NCBI GenBank assembly: GCA_021413405.1
Contig: JAIOQL010000429.1
Coordinates: 1 to 7,730 of the forward strand
Length of the DNA: 7,730 bases
Direction: 5' to 3'
Source of the DNA: Leptospira sp.
Lineage (GTDB): Bacteria; Spirochaetota; Leptospiria; Leptospirales; Leptospiraceae
The notes below the pieces were generated by a model. That model did not search any database. It saw nothing but the letters and a program-made list of their open reading frames with translations, and had not been told where the DNA came from. The number at the start of each line of letters is the position of its first letter. Within the stretch, counting starts at the first letter, position 1. Shown piece after piece: positions 1-6,016 of the stretch. The position numbers and the translations under genes are program-made.

Positions 1-417
1 TCCTCCTTCCTGTTAAAAGATGTAGTCGTTGGTCTGTCCGGGTTTCCGAATGCAAATTTTCTTATGTATTGGGGCGGACCGGTTGACCAGAGTTTCATAT
101 CAATTCTTCATGATAACGATGAGCTTTCTTCTCCGGGACTCGAAATAATTCCTGGAGTCTATCTTAGCCGCAGTTTTGAACTTCTCCTAAAGCTCATTGA
201 ATCAAATTCAAAGTTTCATATTTTTCATGGATATTCCGGATGGGGATCTCTACAGCTCGAATCTGAGTTTGAGCGGAAATCTTGGGTGTCGCATGACGCA
301 AATCCTGACATTATTTTTCACCCCGAGCCTGAGATTGTATGGAAAGAGGCGCTCCGGGACAAAGGTGGAATCTATAAATATTTTGCAGAGCATATCAAAG
401 ATCCGATGCTGAATTAG
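1..417 (+). CDS. yqgE: YqgE/AlgH family protein, 5'-truncated by window edge
   Basis: The reading frame is open from base 1 and ends at TAG 415-417, giving 138 residues; the family is usually about 180-190, so roughly the first 40-50 residues lie outside the window. Visible family hallmarks are a YWGGPV segment near residues 23-28, the phrase HGYSGWGSLQLESE in the middle (the YAGWGPGQLE-type signature), a following SW...DP.IIF stretch, and a conserved WKEAL helix near the C-terminus. The first ATG in view (64) lies inside the conserved domain and is not the start. YqgE/AlgH proteins are widespread cytoplasmic proteins of Gram-negative bacteria; AlgH was linked to alginate regulation in Pseudomonas, but the biochemical role is not settled. 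The gene converges on the glycosylase gene with a 71-nt gap. The family call is firm; no specific function is claimed. Confidence 0.9.
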   Translation, partial: SSFLLKDVVVGLSGFPNANFLMYWGGPVDQSFISILHDNDELSSPGLEIIPGVYLSRSFELLLKLIESNSKFHIFHGYSGWGSLQLESEFERKSWVSHDANPDIIFHPEPEIVWKEALRDKGGIYKYFAEHIKDPMLN

Positions 418-452
418 AAATATTTACTTCTCCGGAAATAGTTTCGGTAAAA

Positions 453-486
453 TTAGGGAATTTCATCTTACCGGTAATTTTCCTAA
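453..486. terminator. possible bidirectional terminator between convergent genes
   Basis: TTAGGGAA (453-460) can pair with TTTTCCTAA (478-486), with one G-U pair. A perfect palindrome, TTACCGGTAA (468-477), sits in the loop. On the minus strand the stem is followed after two bases by TTTT, which suits termination of the glycosylase gene. On the plus strand the following tract is only loosely T-rich. The position between two converging stop codons supports the reading, but the stem is short and AT-rich. Confidence 0.3.
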
Positions 487-488
487 AA

Positions 489-1097
489 TTAATTTTGAAA
501 AAATGCCTCCTTAAAAGTTTCGTTCTCCGCAATTAATTTCAAAGCTCTTTTGATGAGACGCTTTGCTTTTTCTGAATGATTCCATACATTTAAACCCGAA
601 GGGTGAGGCAAAGGGATCCATTCAAAATCCACTCCGGATAAAGTCTGTCTGAATGAATTACCAATTACATCATCCAGCTTGCTAAGATTCGTTCCGGCAA
701 TCAGATCAATGGCCAATTTGCCAATTGGAATTACAAGTCCAGGTTTGTGGTGCCTGATTTCAAATTCGAGAAATGAGGAACAGTTTTTGATTTCTGTTTT
801 ATCAGGCTTCCGGTCTCCGGACTTTGCTTTCCCCGGAAAACATCTGCAAACCGCCGACATATTCACTTTCCTCCTGAATTCTTCTTCTTCAACACCAATC
901 GAAGAAATCCATTTGAAAAGAGTTTTACCGGCAGTGTAAGAAAAGGGTTTCATAAACCTCGCTTCGTGAATCCCGGGAGCCTGGCCAATTGAAATGATTT
1001 TTGTTTTGGGAACGCAGCCTGAAATTGGCGGTCCGATCATGGACGTACACCGTTTGCAATTTTCAAGGGCCTCGACATGTTGTTTATATAAACTCAT
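489..1097 (-). CDS. uracil-DNA glycosylase superfamily protein (family 4/5-like, Fe-S type)
   Basis: A 202-residue protein with the layout of the Fe-S uracil-DNA glycosylases. The N-terminal NCKRC gives C14 and C17. Motif A is GQAPG at 38-42, with E45 following, and PFSYTAGKTL lies at 51-60. VCRCFPGK at 83-90 supplies C84 and C86, and C106 follows in EIKNC. LVIPIGKLAI lies at 121-130, and the C-terminal motif is PLPHPSGLN (162-170) with H165. Enzymes of this superfamily excise uracil or other deaminated bases from DNA to start base-excision repair. Two positions differ from the family-4 pattern: Q39 where GEAPG has Glu, and Y54 where PFVGxAG has Gly. Substrate range is therefore open. The ATG at 1097 has no clear Shine-Dalgarno. 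The gene appears monocistronic, convergent with the YqgE gene and divergent from the NTF2-fold gene. Confidence 0.85.
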   Translation of the reverse strand: MSLYKQHVEALENCKRCTSMIGPPISGCVPKTKIISIGQAPGIHEARFMKPFSYTAGKTLFKWISSIGVEEEEFRRKVNMSAVCRCFPGKAKSGDRKPDKTEIKNCSSFLEFEIRHHKPGLVIPIGKLAIDLIAGTNLSKLDDVIGNSFRQTLSGVDFEWIPLPHPSGLNVWNHSEKAKRLIKRALKLIAENETFKEAFFQN

Positions 1098-1207
1098 ATT
1101 TGGAACATAAGACAGAACAGATTAAAAGCAGGAAAAGAAAAAATATATTTGACTCCAAGGAATTTTATATCCACGTTCCAATAGATATAAATTGGAGAAA
1201 GAGTAAA

Positions 1208-1681
1208 ATGAGCAATGAAGACCTTATAAAAAAATTCTACACCGCATTCCAGAATAAAGATTCGAAAACAATGGCAGATAGTTATGATGACAATGCTGAA
1301 TTCAGCGACCCTGTTTTTACAGATCTCAAGGGAAACCAGGTAAAAGCTATGTGGATGATGCTGATCGAAAAAGGTGCCGACACAAAAATTACTTTCAGCA
1401 ACGTGAAAGCTGATGGAGATAAAGGGAGTGCAGACTGGGAAGCAGTCTATGCTTTTGGAAAAACCGGAAGGATCGTGCATAACAGGATCCACGCAGAATT
1501 CAAATTTAAGAATGGCAAAATTATAGAACATAGAGACAGTTTCAATCTGTGGAAATGGGCCGGAATGGCGCTTGGCCTGAACGGATATCTCCTTGGCTTC
1601 ACTCCAATCATTCAAAACAAAGTCAGAAAAGATGCGAACACAGGACTTGTTATGTATATGAAACGCAAAAAAATGAGCTGA
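1208..1681 (+). CDS. SnoaL-like / nuclear transport factor 2 (NTF2) fold protein
   Basis: A 157-residue single-domain protein. It matches the NTF2-like SnoaL pattern: an N-terminal helix (DLIKKFYTAF), Y26 and FSDPVF (32-37), a MWMML helix segment (48-52), W77 with a Y.FGKTGR strand turn (81-88), HNRIHAEFKF (91-100), NGKIIEHRDSFNLW (102-115) with H108 and D110, then a Gly- and Leu-rich tail (ALGLNGYLLGF). The family forms cone-shaped alpha+beta barrels that bind small hydrophobic ligands; some members are cyclases or isomerases, but most are uncharacterised. I chose ATG 1208 because homology begins there and GGAG (1194-1197) lies 10 nt upstream; the open frame reaches back to 1001 but that part overlaps the glycosylase gene and looks noncoding. 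The gene ends 47 nt before the downstream operon, so read-through is possible. Function unknown. Confidence 0.85.
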   Translation: MSNEDLIKKFYTAFQNKDSKTMADSYDDNAEFSDPVFTDLKGNQVKAMWMMLIEKGADTKITFSNVKADGDKGSADWEAVYAFGKTGRIVHNRIHAEFKFKNGKIIEHRDSFNLWKWAGMALGLNGYLLGFTPIIQNKVRKDANTGLVMYMKRKKMS

Positions 1682-1689
1682 TTTTTTTA

Positions 1690-1695
1690 TATAAT
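1690..1695 (+). promoter_or_regulatory. candidate -10 box ahead of the five-gene operon
   Basis: A perfect TATAAT lies 33 nt upstream of the ATG at 1729, in the gap after the NTF2-fold gene. No recognisable -35 hexamer sits 16-18 nt upstream: that region is an A-run inside an 8-bp A/T inverted repeat (1667-1674 and 1681-1688) around the preceding stop codon. The low-complexity context makes a chance match likely, so this is only a plausible promoter for the 1729-5841 operon. Confidence 0.3.
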
Positions 1696-1728
1696 TCTGT
1701 GCGTTAAACCAGTTTTGTAAAAGCAATA

Positions 1729-2781
1729 ATGGCAATTTCAATACTTGAACTCAAAACCAAGCTTGAATCCTATTTCGGAGAAAAACTGCGAGGTAAATCT
1801 GAAATCCCTGATCTGCAATCATTGAGCGGTGGGGGCGGTGCCTGCCAGGACAATTATCTCCTCGATCTAAATGTAGAATCTGGAGATTTTTCCGGAGTTC
1901 ACAAACTGGTCCTCAGGACAGATAAAGGCGGATCTCTTTTCTCCAGCCTATCGAAATCTGAAGAGTTCGGGGTCTGTCAGATGGCGCATAACGCAGGCGT
2001 TAAAACTCCAAAACCATTTCTTCTCGAAACAAACACTTCTGTAATCGGAAACCCGTTTTATACTATGGAAAGAATTTCTGGAAAGGCAAACGGGAGATTT
2101 ATTGTCAAAGATCCTTCACTCGGCAGGATCCGGAAAAATCTGGCAGATGAACTGGCCTCAAATCTGTCAAAGATTCATACTGTTTCGCCTGACGCATGTA
2201 AAGATCCTGCTTTAAACAACAGATTAAACCGGCACAAAGCGGGCGATCCGAGAGGAGTTGCGAATTCAGCAGTAGCTGATATGAGAAGTGAAATAGAAAA
2301 TCTGAAAGAACCGCATCCCGCCATTGAGCTTGTGGCCAACTGGCTGGAAAAAGAAGCGCCGGAAACAGACAGGATCGTCCTCGTGCATGGAGACTTCAGA
2401 ACCGGAAATTTCATGGTGTCGCCTAACGGACTAGAGGGTATCATCGATTGGGAATTTGCTCATTGGGGTGACAGACACGAAGATATAAGCTGGCTCTGCA
2501 TGAGGGACTGGAGGTTCGGAAAGCTGAACAAAGAAGCCGGCGGATTTGCAGATCGTTTTGAATTCTATGAGGCGTATGAAAAACATTCAGGAATTAAGGT
2601 TGATGCAGCCAAAGTTACCTATTGGGAAGTAATGGGAAACCTTCGGTGGGCAATCGGTTCTGCCGGACAGGCAGAAAGACACATATCCGGGAAGGACAAA
2701 GGGATTGAACTGGCGGCAATCGGAAGAAGGACTTCAGAAATGGAGATGGAAGCAATGAGGCTGATAGAAAATGCAGGATAG
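1729..2781 (+). CDS. APH-fold phosphotransferase, LvaA/ACAD10-11 kinase-like
   Basis: A 350-residue protein with the aminoglycoside-phosphotransferase/choline-kinase fold. Visible elements are a Gly-rich nucleotide loop (SGGGGACQ, 33-40), the LVLRTDK strand (61-67), GNPFYTMERISG (107-118), the catalytic loop HGDFRTGN (220-227; D222 catalytic, N227 metal-binding) and the DFG-equivalent IIDWE (238-242; D240 metal-binding). The stretch WLCMRDWRFGK...GGF (255-272) and NLRWAI (304-309) are typical of the branch containing bacterial LvaA and the kinase domains of human ACAD10/ACAD11. Members of that branch phosphorylate the hydroxyl of hydroxyacyl-CoA so that it can be eliminated. The usual ATP-binding Lys region reads LVLR, as I recall for this branch. 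Start ATG 1729 has no strong ribosome site. The 3' end overlaps the DUF6285 gene, which supports a functional pair. The kinase fold is certain; the acyl-CoA substrate is inferred. Antibiotic resistance is not suggested. Confidence 0.88.
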   Translation: MAISILELKTKLESYFGEKLRGKSEIPDLQSLSGGGGACQDNYLLDLNVESGDFSGVHKLVLRTDKGGSLFSSLSKSEEFGVCQMAHNAGVKTPKPFLLETNTSVIGNPFYTMERISGKANGRFIVKDPSLGRIRKNLADELASNLSKIHTVSPDACKDPALNNRLNRHKAGDPRGVANSAVADMRSEIENLKEPHPAIELVANWLEKEAPETDRIVLVHGDFRTGNFMVSPNGLEGIIDWEFAHWGDRHEDISWLCMRDWRFGKLNKEAGGFADRFEFYEAYEKHSGIKVDAAKVTYWEVMGNLRWAIGSAGQAERHISGKDKGIELAAIGRRTSEMEMEAMRLIENAG

Positions 2782-3172
2782 ACCGGACGCAAATATACTT
2801 CTCGAGGCAATCCAGGATTTTCTGATAAAAGAAGTAATGCCTGAAGTCAGAGGGAATGATCTACTCTCATATAAGACACTTGTGAGCTGGAATATGCTTG
2901 GTGTTATTTCAAGGGAATTCAAATCAGGAGAAGCCCTCTTAAACAAAGAAATCGGAAGACTTGTAGGGTTTTTTCAGGACGATAAAATTTCCGGTGCCGC
3001 AAATACATATCAGGAAAAGCTACAGCTTTGCAGGCAATTGAACGAAAATCTTTCGCAAGAAATCAGGCAAAAAAAAATTTCAGTGGAAAACAGGGAAGTT
3101 TGGAATTTAGTCCGGGATTCTGTAAAAGAAAAACTGGAAATTTCCAATCCAAGATATTCTTCACCCGATTGA
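2771..3172 (+). CDS. DUF6285 small protein, putative kinase partner
   Basis: A 133-residue, mostly helical protein without signal or membrane segment. It opens with MQDRP..N.LLEAI.DFL..EVMPEV (1-26) and ends with VWNLVRDSVKEKLEISNPRYS (110-130), both typical of DUF6285, whose genes sit next to APH-fold phosphotransferases and acyl-CoA dehydrogenases. No catalytic motif is visible. By position it matches LvaB of Pseudomonas putida, a small protein required for LvaA kinase activity, so a role as kinase partner or scaffold is a reasonable inference; I cannot confirm that LvaB and DUF6285 are the same family from this sequence alone. ATG 2771 lies inside the kinase gene, 11 nt before its end, with GAGG (2757-2760) 10 nt upstream. 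It is 1 nt from the next gene. Confidence 0.82.
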   Translation: MQDRPDANILLEAIQDFLIKEVMPEVRGNDLLSYKTLVSWNMLGVISREFKSGEALLNKEIGRLVGFFQDDKISGAANTYQEKLQLCRQLNENLSQEIRQKKISVENREVWNLVRDSVKEKLEISNPRYSSPD

Positions 3173-3173
3173 A

Positions 3174-3893
3174 ATGCCTACTCTCTATTTCATACGACAT
3201 GCGCAGGCAAATCGGAGTGGGGAAAATTATGATCAGCTGTCAGATCTTGGGCAAAGGCAATCAAAACTTCTGGGAGAATACTTTGCACGCCAGGAAATAA
3301 TTCCTGATTTTGTATATAGAGGCTCTCTCGTCAGGCATAGGGATACTGCAAAAATTTCTCTCGATGCCTGCACGAACAAATCAACTGTGAATAATATTAT
3401 AGAGGACCAGGATCTGAATGAATTCTCTCCTGAGCTCTGGGCTGCTAATGCAGAAAAAATTGCAGAGTCTGACAGCAACTTCCGGAAAACACTGGAACAC
3501 TATCGTACGATCCGGTCATCCGGAAGTCACAGGGCAAATGCACTTTTTATTATTCTGACAGAAAAAGTCATGGATTACTGGATGAACGGGAATCATGAAA
3601 TTGAAGGAATCGAATCGATGGAGCACTTCAGAGGAAGGATATTGCGTTCCCTGAATACCAGAATCTCCGAACATCGTGGGGATTCTGTGATATTTATCTA
3701 TACTTCCGGCACTCCGATTTCGGTCCTGTTATCTGAATTCCTTGGCTGGAAAAAGGAGATGTCACTCGAATGGATGAGATGGATTCTGAATACTTCTGTA
3801 ACAATTGTGAGACAGGATAAAAAAGGTTTTTTCCCGATTAGCATTAATACCACACCGCATCTGCAGGAAAAAGAAATGAGGACATTACTTTAA
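3174..3893 (+). CDS. histidine phosphatase fold protein with altered second catalytic motif
   Basis: A 239-residue member of the histidine phosphatase (phosphoglycerate mutase-like) superfamily. The RHG-type motif reads IRHAQ (7-11; H9 would be the phosphorylated His). LSDLGQRQSKLLG (22-34), SLVRHRDTA (51-59; R54 in the phosphate pocket) and E83 in LNEFSPELW follow as expected. The normal second catalytic block, VxSHGG, is replaced by IYTSGTP (175-181), so Ser178 stands where the second His is expected. My recollection is that some relatives also read TSGG here, so it may be a subfamily trait. It may be a slow phosphatase, use another acid-base residue, or only bind a phosphorylated ligand. 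The start is ATG 3174, right after the preceding stop, with no Shine-Dalgarno of its own. As the operon's phosphatase-fold protein it could oppose the kinase. Confidence 0.85.
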   Translation: MPTLYFIRHAQANRSGENYDQLSDLGQRQSKLLGEYFARQEIIPDFVYRGSLVRHRDTAKISLDACTNKSTVNNIIEDQDLNEFSPELWAANAEKIAESDSNFRKTLEHYRTIRSSGSHRANALFIILTEKVMDYWMNGNHEIEGIESMEHFRGRILRSLNTRISEHRGDSVIFIYTSGTPISVLLSEFLGWKKEMSLEWMRWILNTSVTIVRQDKKGFFPISINTTPHLQEKEMRTLL

Positions 3894-4930
3894 TGAGAGC
3901 CGCACAATTACATAGCAACGAAACAAAACTAAGGATAAACGATGTTCCGACACGGGAGCCGGTCGGGGACGAAGTAAAAATCAGCGTAAAATGTTGTGGA
4001 GTCTGCGGTTCTGACGTTCATCTAACCGTACACAAAACTGTGAAGTTAGCTCACTACCCGAGAATTCTGGGGCATGAAGCTTCCGGCGTTGTAAAAGTAA
4101 CCGGCGAAAATGTTTCAAAATTTAAAAAAGGAGATCGCGTAGTAATTTCAGCAGGAACAAGCTGCGGACATTGCAAGCATTGTATTGCAGGTTACTATAA
4201 TCTTTGTGAGGAAGTGGGAGTTCTCGGATTTGAAGTTGATGGAGCCTTTGCCGAAGAAATAATCGTGAAGGAAAAATATCTGACAATTCTTCCTGATTCG
4301 ATTCCATTTGATCAGGGAGCGATACTCGCCGATGCTGTTTCAACTCCTTATCATGCATTGAAATATACTGGACGGCTATCTCCGGGTGAATCAGTAGCAA
4401 TTTTTGGGTGCGGCGGACTCGGAGTTCATGCAATCGCATTGGCAAGAGCGTTAGGCGCAAGCCGCGTGGTTGCTCTTGACGTTGATAAAGGTTCACTCGA
4501 CAATGCAGGAATGTATGGGGCTGACGAACTCATCGATCTGAAAACAGTGAAAAATCCCGGAAAAGCTCTGAAGGAACTTACAGGTGGTGTAGACGTAGTT
4601 TGCGATTTTTCCGGAAGATATGAAAATGTCGAAGCTTCTGTGCGTGCCATGAATTCCGGTGGTAGAATTGTAATGGTTGGAATAGGCAGAAATAAATTAG
4701 AATTTTCTTTTCCCACTACTCTAATTATGAAGCAGATCACTATCGCAGGCTCATACGGTGCTGATTTTCGTACTATACCTGAATTAATTGATCTTTATCT
4801 TACAGGAAAACTGGATCTTTCTAAATCGATTACGTCCCACCATCCACTTGAAGAGGTCAATGAATGCCTGGAAAACTTATATTATAGAAAAAATAATCCG
4901 ATCAGATATATCATTGAACCAGGAAAATGA
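3893..4930 (+). CDS. zinc-dependent alcohol dehydrogenase (MDR family)
   Basis: A 345-residue medium-chain dehydrogenase/reductase of normal length. The catalytic zinc site is GVCGSD (36-41; C38) plus GHE (60-62; H61, E62), with D147 in ADAVSTPYHAL a possible further ligand. A complete structural zinc lobe is present (C91, C94, C97, C105). The Rossmann motif is GCGGLG (172-177), and D196 at the end of the second strand (VVALDVD) predicts NAD(H) rather than NADP(H). The reaction is reversible oxidation of an alcohol to an aldehyde or ketone in the cytoplasm. The substrate cannot be assigned; in this operon a hydroxy acid or hydroxyacyl-CoA is an inference. The ATG overlaps the phosphatase stop in TAATG, with GAGG (3878-3881) 11 nt upstream. 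All catalytic and structural metal ligands are intact. Confidence 0.92.
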   Translation: MRAAQLHSNETKLRINDVPTREPVGDEVKISVKCCGVCGSDVHLTVHKTVKLAHYPRILGHEASGVVKVTGENVSKFKKGDRVVISAGTSCGHCKHCIAGYYNLCEEVGVLGFEVDGAFAEEIIVKEKYLTILPDSIPFDQGAILADAVSTPYHALKYTGRLSPGESVAIFGCGGLGVHAIALARALGASRVVALDVDKGSLDNAGMYGADELIDLKTVKNPGKALKELTGGVDVVCDFSGRYENVEASVRAMNSGGRIVMVGIGRNKLEFSFPTTLIMKQITIAGSYGADFRTIPELIDLYLTGKLDLSKSITSHHPLEEVNECLENLYYRKNNPIRYIIEPGK

Positions 4931-5841
4931 AAGGTATATCAAGAAATCAATTTCTGAAATTCATTTCCGTTGCAATGGCAGCGGGTCTGACAAAGAATAT
5001 TTTTCCGGATAAGATGAGTGAAATTTTAAAAAGAAAAATCCCAAAGACCGGTGAAGAAATTCCGGCGATCGGAATGGGAACATGGAAAACTTTTGACGTT
5101 TCGCTCACCAGCGAAGTCAGGGAAAGACTGATCGAAGTATTACGGATTTTCCGTTCAATGGGCGGGAAGGTTATCGACTCATCAACAATGTATGGTAAAG
5201 CGGAAAATGTAGTAGGAGAACTTTTGAAAAATTTGGATAGAAAAGATTTTTTCCTGGCGACTAAAGTTTGGACACATGGAAAAGAAAATGGACAGAAACA
5301 AATCGCCGAGTCCTTTGATAAGATGAATGTCGGCGTTATGGATCTTTTCCAGGTTCACAATCTATCCGATATAAAAACACAATTAAGCACATTGTACAAT
5401 CTGAAGGAAAAAGGAAAAATCCGGTATATAGGAATAACTCATTATGTTTCTTCCGCATTTTCTGAAATAGAAAAAATAATGCAAACAGAAAAAATCGATT
5501 TCATTCAAATTCCCTACTCTATTGCACTCCGTGATGCTGAAAGAAGGATTCTACCGGTTGCCGGTGATTCAAATATTGCCGTCCTTGTAAACCGACCATT
5601 CGAGGGAGGGGATCTGTTTTCGAGAATGCGGAACCGATCAATTCCGCCTATCGCACAGGAAATTGGATGCACAACCTGGGCGCAGATCTTCCTGAAGTTT
5701 ATACTTTCCGAACCCAACGTCACCTGCGTCATTCCGGCAACCGGAAATCCAAAACATATCCGTGAAAACATGGAAGCAGGAACAGGAAAATTTCCAGACA
5801 AGAAACAGAGGGATGAGATTGTGAAATCAGTCTCTTTCTGA
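4927..5841 (+). CDS. aldo/keto reductase with a degenerate Tat-like N-terminus
   Basis: A 304-residue AKR TIM-barrel protein. The catalytic tetrad is intact: D84 and Y89 in VIDSSTMYGKAE, K113 in LATKVW and H144 in FQVHNL. Other hallmarks are GMGTW (49-53), KGKIRYIGITHY (162-173), IQIPYS (193-198) and the C-terminal cofactor region FILSEPNVTCVIPATGNPKHI (258-278). AKRs reduce carbonyls with NAD(P)H. Residues 1-40 precede the barrel and contain SRNQFLK (5-11) followed by a short hydrophobic run. This resembles the SRRxFLK Tat signal, but the second Arg is Asn and no clear signal-peptidase site is seen, so export is uncertain. The start ATG 4927 overlaps the dehydrogenase stop (ATGA), with AGGA immediately upstream. 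It is the last gene of the operon. Confidence 0.9.
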   Translation: MKGISRNQFLKFISVAMAAGLTKNIFPDKMSEILKRKIPKTGEEIPAIGMGTWKTFDVSLTSEVRERLIEVLRIFRSMGGKVIDSSTMYGKAENVVGELLKNLDRKDFFLATKVWTHGKENGQKQIAESFDKMNVGVMDLFQVHNLSDIKTQLSTLYNLKEKGKIRYIGITHYVSSAFSEIEKIMQTEKIDFIQIPYSIALRDAERRILPVAGDSNIAVLVNRPFEGGDLFSRMRNRSIPPIAQEIGCTTWAQIFLKFILSEPNVTCVIPATGNPKHIRENMEAGTGKFPDKKQRDEIVKSVSF

Positions 5842-5844
5842 GAT

Positions 5845-5870
5845 TTACTGAAAAATGTACTTTTTAGTAA
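5845..5870. repeat. AT-rich hairpin just after the operon
   Basis: TTACT, a bulged G and AAAAA (5845-5855) can pair with TTTTTAGTAA (5861-5870) around a 5-nt loop (TGTAC). It starts four bases after the reductase stop codon, so it would form at the 3' end of the plus-strand operon mRNA. No U-run follows on the plus strand, so it is a weak intrinsic terminator at best. It may act with the adjacent GC-rich stem or stabilise the mRNA end. Confidence 0.4.
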
Positions 5871-5893
5871 AAAGCCCCACCCATCGGGCGGGG
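5869..5893 (-). terminator. rho-independent terminator for the minus-strand unit
   Basis: Read on the minus strand, CCCCGCCC (5893-5886), loop GAT, and GGGTGGGG (5882-5875) form an 8-bp stem with a single G-U pair, followed by C and TTTTT (5873-5869). This is the classic GC stem plus U-run. On the plus strand the same pairing has an A-C mismatch and no T-run after it, so it works mainly for the minus strand. It lies about 120 nt past the stop of the thioesterase gene. Confidence 0.75.
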
Positions 5894-5907
5894 AGGATCC
5901 ACCCGCC
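5887..5907. repeat. second GC-rich stem competing with the terminator
   Basis: GGCGGG (5887-5892) pairs perfectly with CCCGCC (5902-5907) across a 9-nt loop containing GGATCC. Its left arm is the same segment that forms one arm of the terminator at 5869-5893, so the two hairpins exclude each other. On minus-strand RNA this upstream hairpin is made first. Confidence 0.5.
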
Positions 5908-5974
5908 ACCCAATGATTCCGCTTGATTTCCAAGTCTATTTCAAAATTAGCAGATTTTTCTTTCAAAATTTACG

Positions 5975-6000
5975 CTTTACGACAATTTTTGAACGTAAAG
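5975..6000. repeat. perfect 7-bp inverted repeat CTTTACG/CGTAAAG
   Basis: CTTTACG (5975-5981) and CGTAAAG (5994-6000) flank a 12-nt spacer. A third copy of CGTAAAG occurs at 6036-6042 inside the 3' end of the thioesterase gene, and TTTACG also occurs at 5969-5973 with one extra flanking base. It lies directly past the stop of that gene. It could be an mRNA 3' stem or a small protein-binding site; chance is not excluded. Confidence 0.35.
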
Positions 6001-6016
6001 AGTATTCCGGCTTTGA

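Larger units (their letters stand above)
1729..5841 (+). other. five-gene operon: kinase, DUF6285, phosphatase fold, Zn-ADH, AKR
   Basis: Five same-strand genes are joined with no usable promoter space. The junctions are an 11-nt overlap (2771-2781), a 1-nt gap (3173), a TAATG overlap at 3891-3895 and an ATGA overlap at 4927-4930. This implies one transcript with translational coupling. Spacing on both sides is wider: 47 nt before, and a hairpin cluster after. The gene set suggests a pathway in which a hydroxylated acid or acyl-CoA is phosphorylated, dephosphorylated or oxidised/reduced. The pathway reading is inference. Confidence 0.85.

Noticed and set aside
1149..1154. TTGACT as a -35 box for the NTF2-fold gene
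   Set aside because: No acceptable -10 hexamer lies 16-18 nt downstream; the AT-rich matches are at 8-9 or 27 nt.
1001..1207. An N-terminal extension of the NTF2-fold gene to an ATG at 1001
   Set aside because: It overlaps the glycosylase start region antisense, shows no family similarity, and the ATG at 1208 has a GGAG site at good spacing.
1094..1741. A 215-codon minus-strand open frame opposite the NTF2-fold gene
   Set aside because: It lies antisense to a well-supported NTF2-fold gene, has no recognisable motif and an atypical Cys/Phe/His-rich composition. It is a shadow frame.
1729..2781. Antibiotic-resistance aminoglycoside phosphotransferase
   Set aside because: The fold is shared, but the WRFGK/GGF and NLRWAI segments and the DUF6285 neighbour place it with the acyl-CoA-linked LvaA/ACAD10-11 branch.
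4122..4496. A 124-codon minus-strand frame inside the alcohol dehydrogenase
   Set aside because: It is antisense to the zinc-lobe and Rossmann region of a clear dehydrogenase, and its Leu/Arg/Gln-rich composition is typical of a shadow frame.
5514..5966. A 150-codon minus-strand frame running through the terminator cluster
   Set aside because: It overlaps the aldo/keto reductase antisense and translates across the hairpins; it has no family resemblance.
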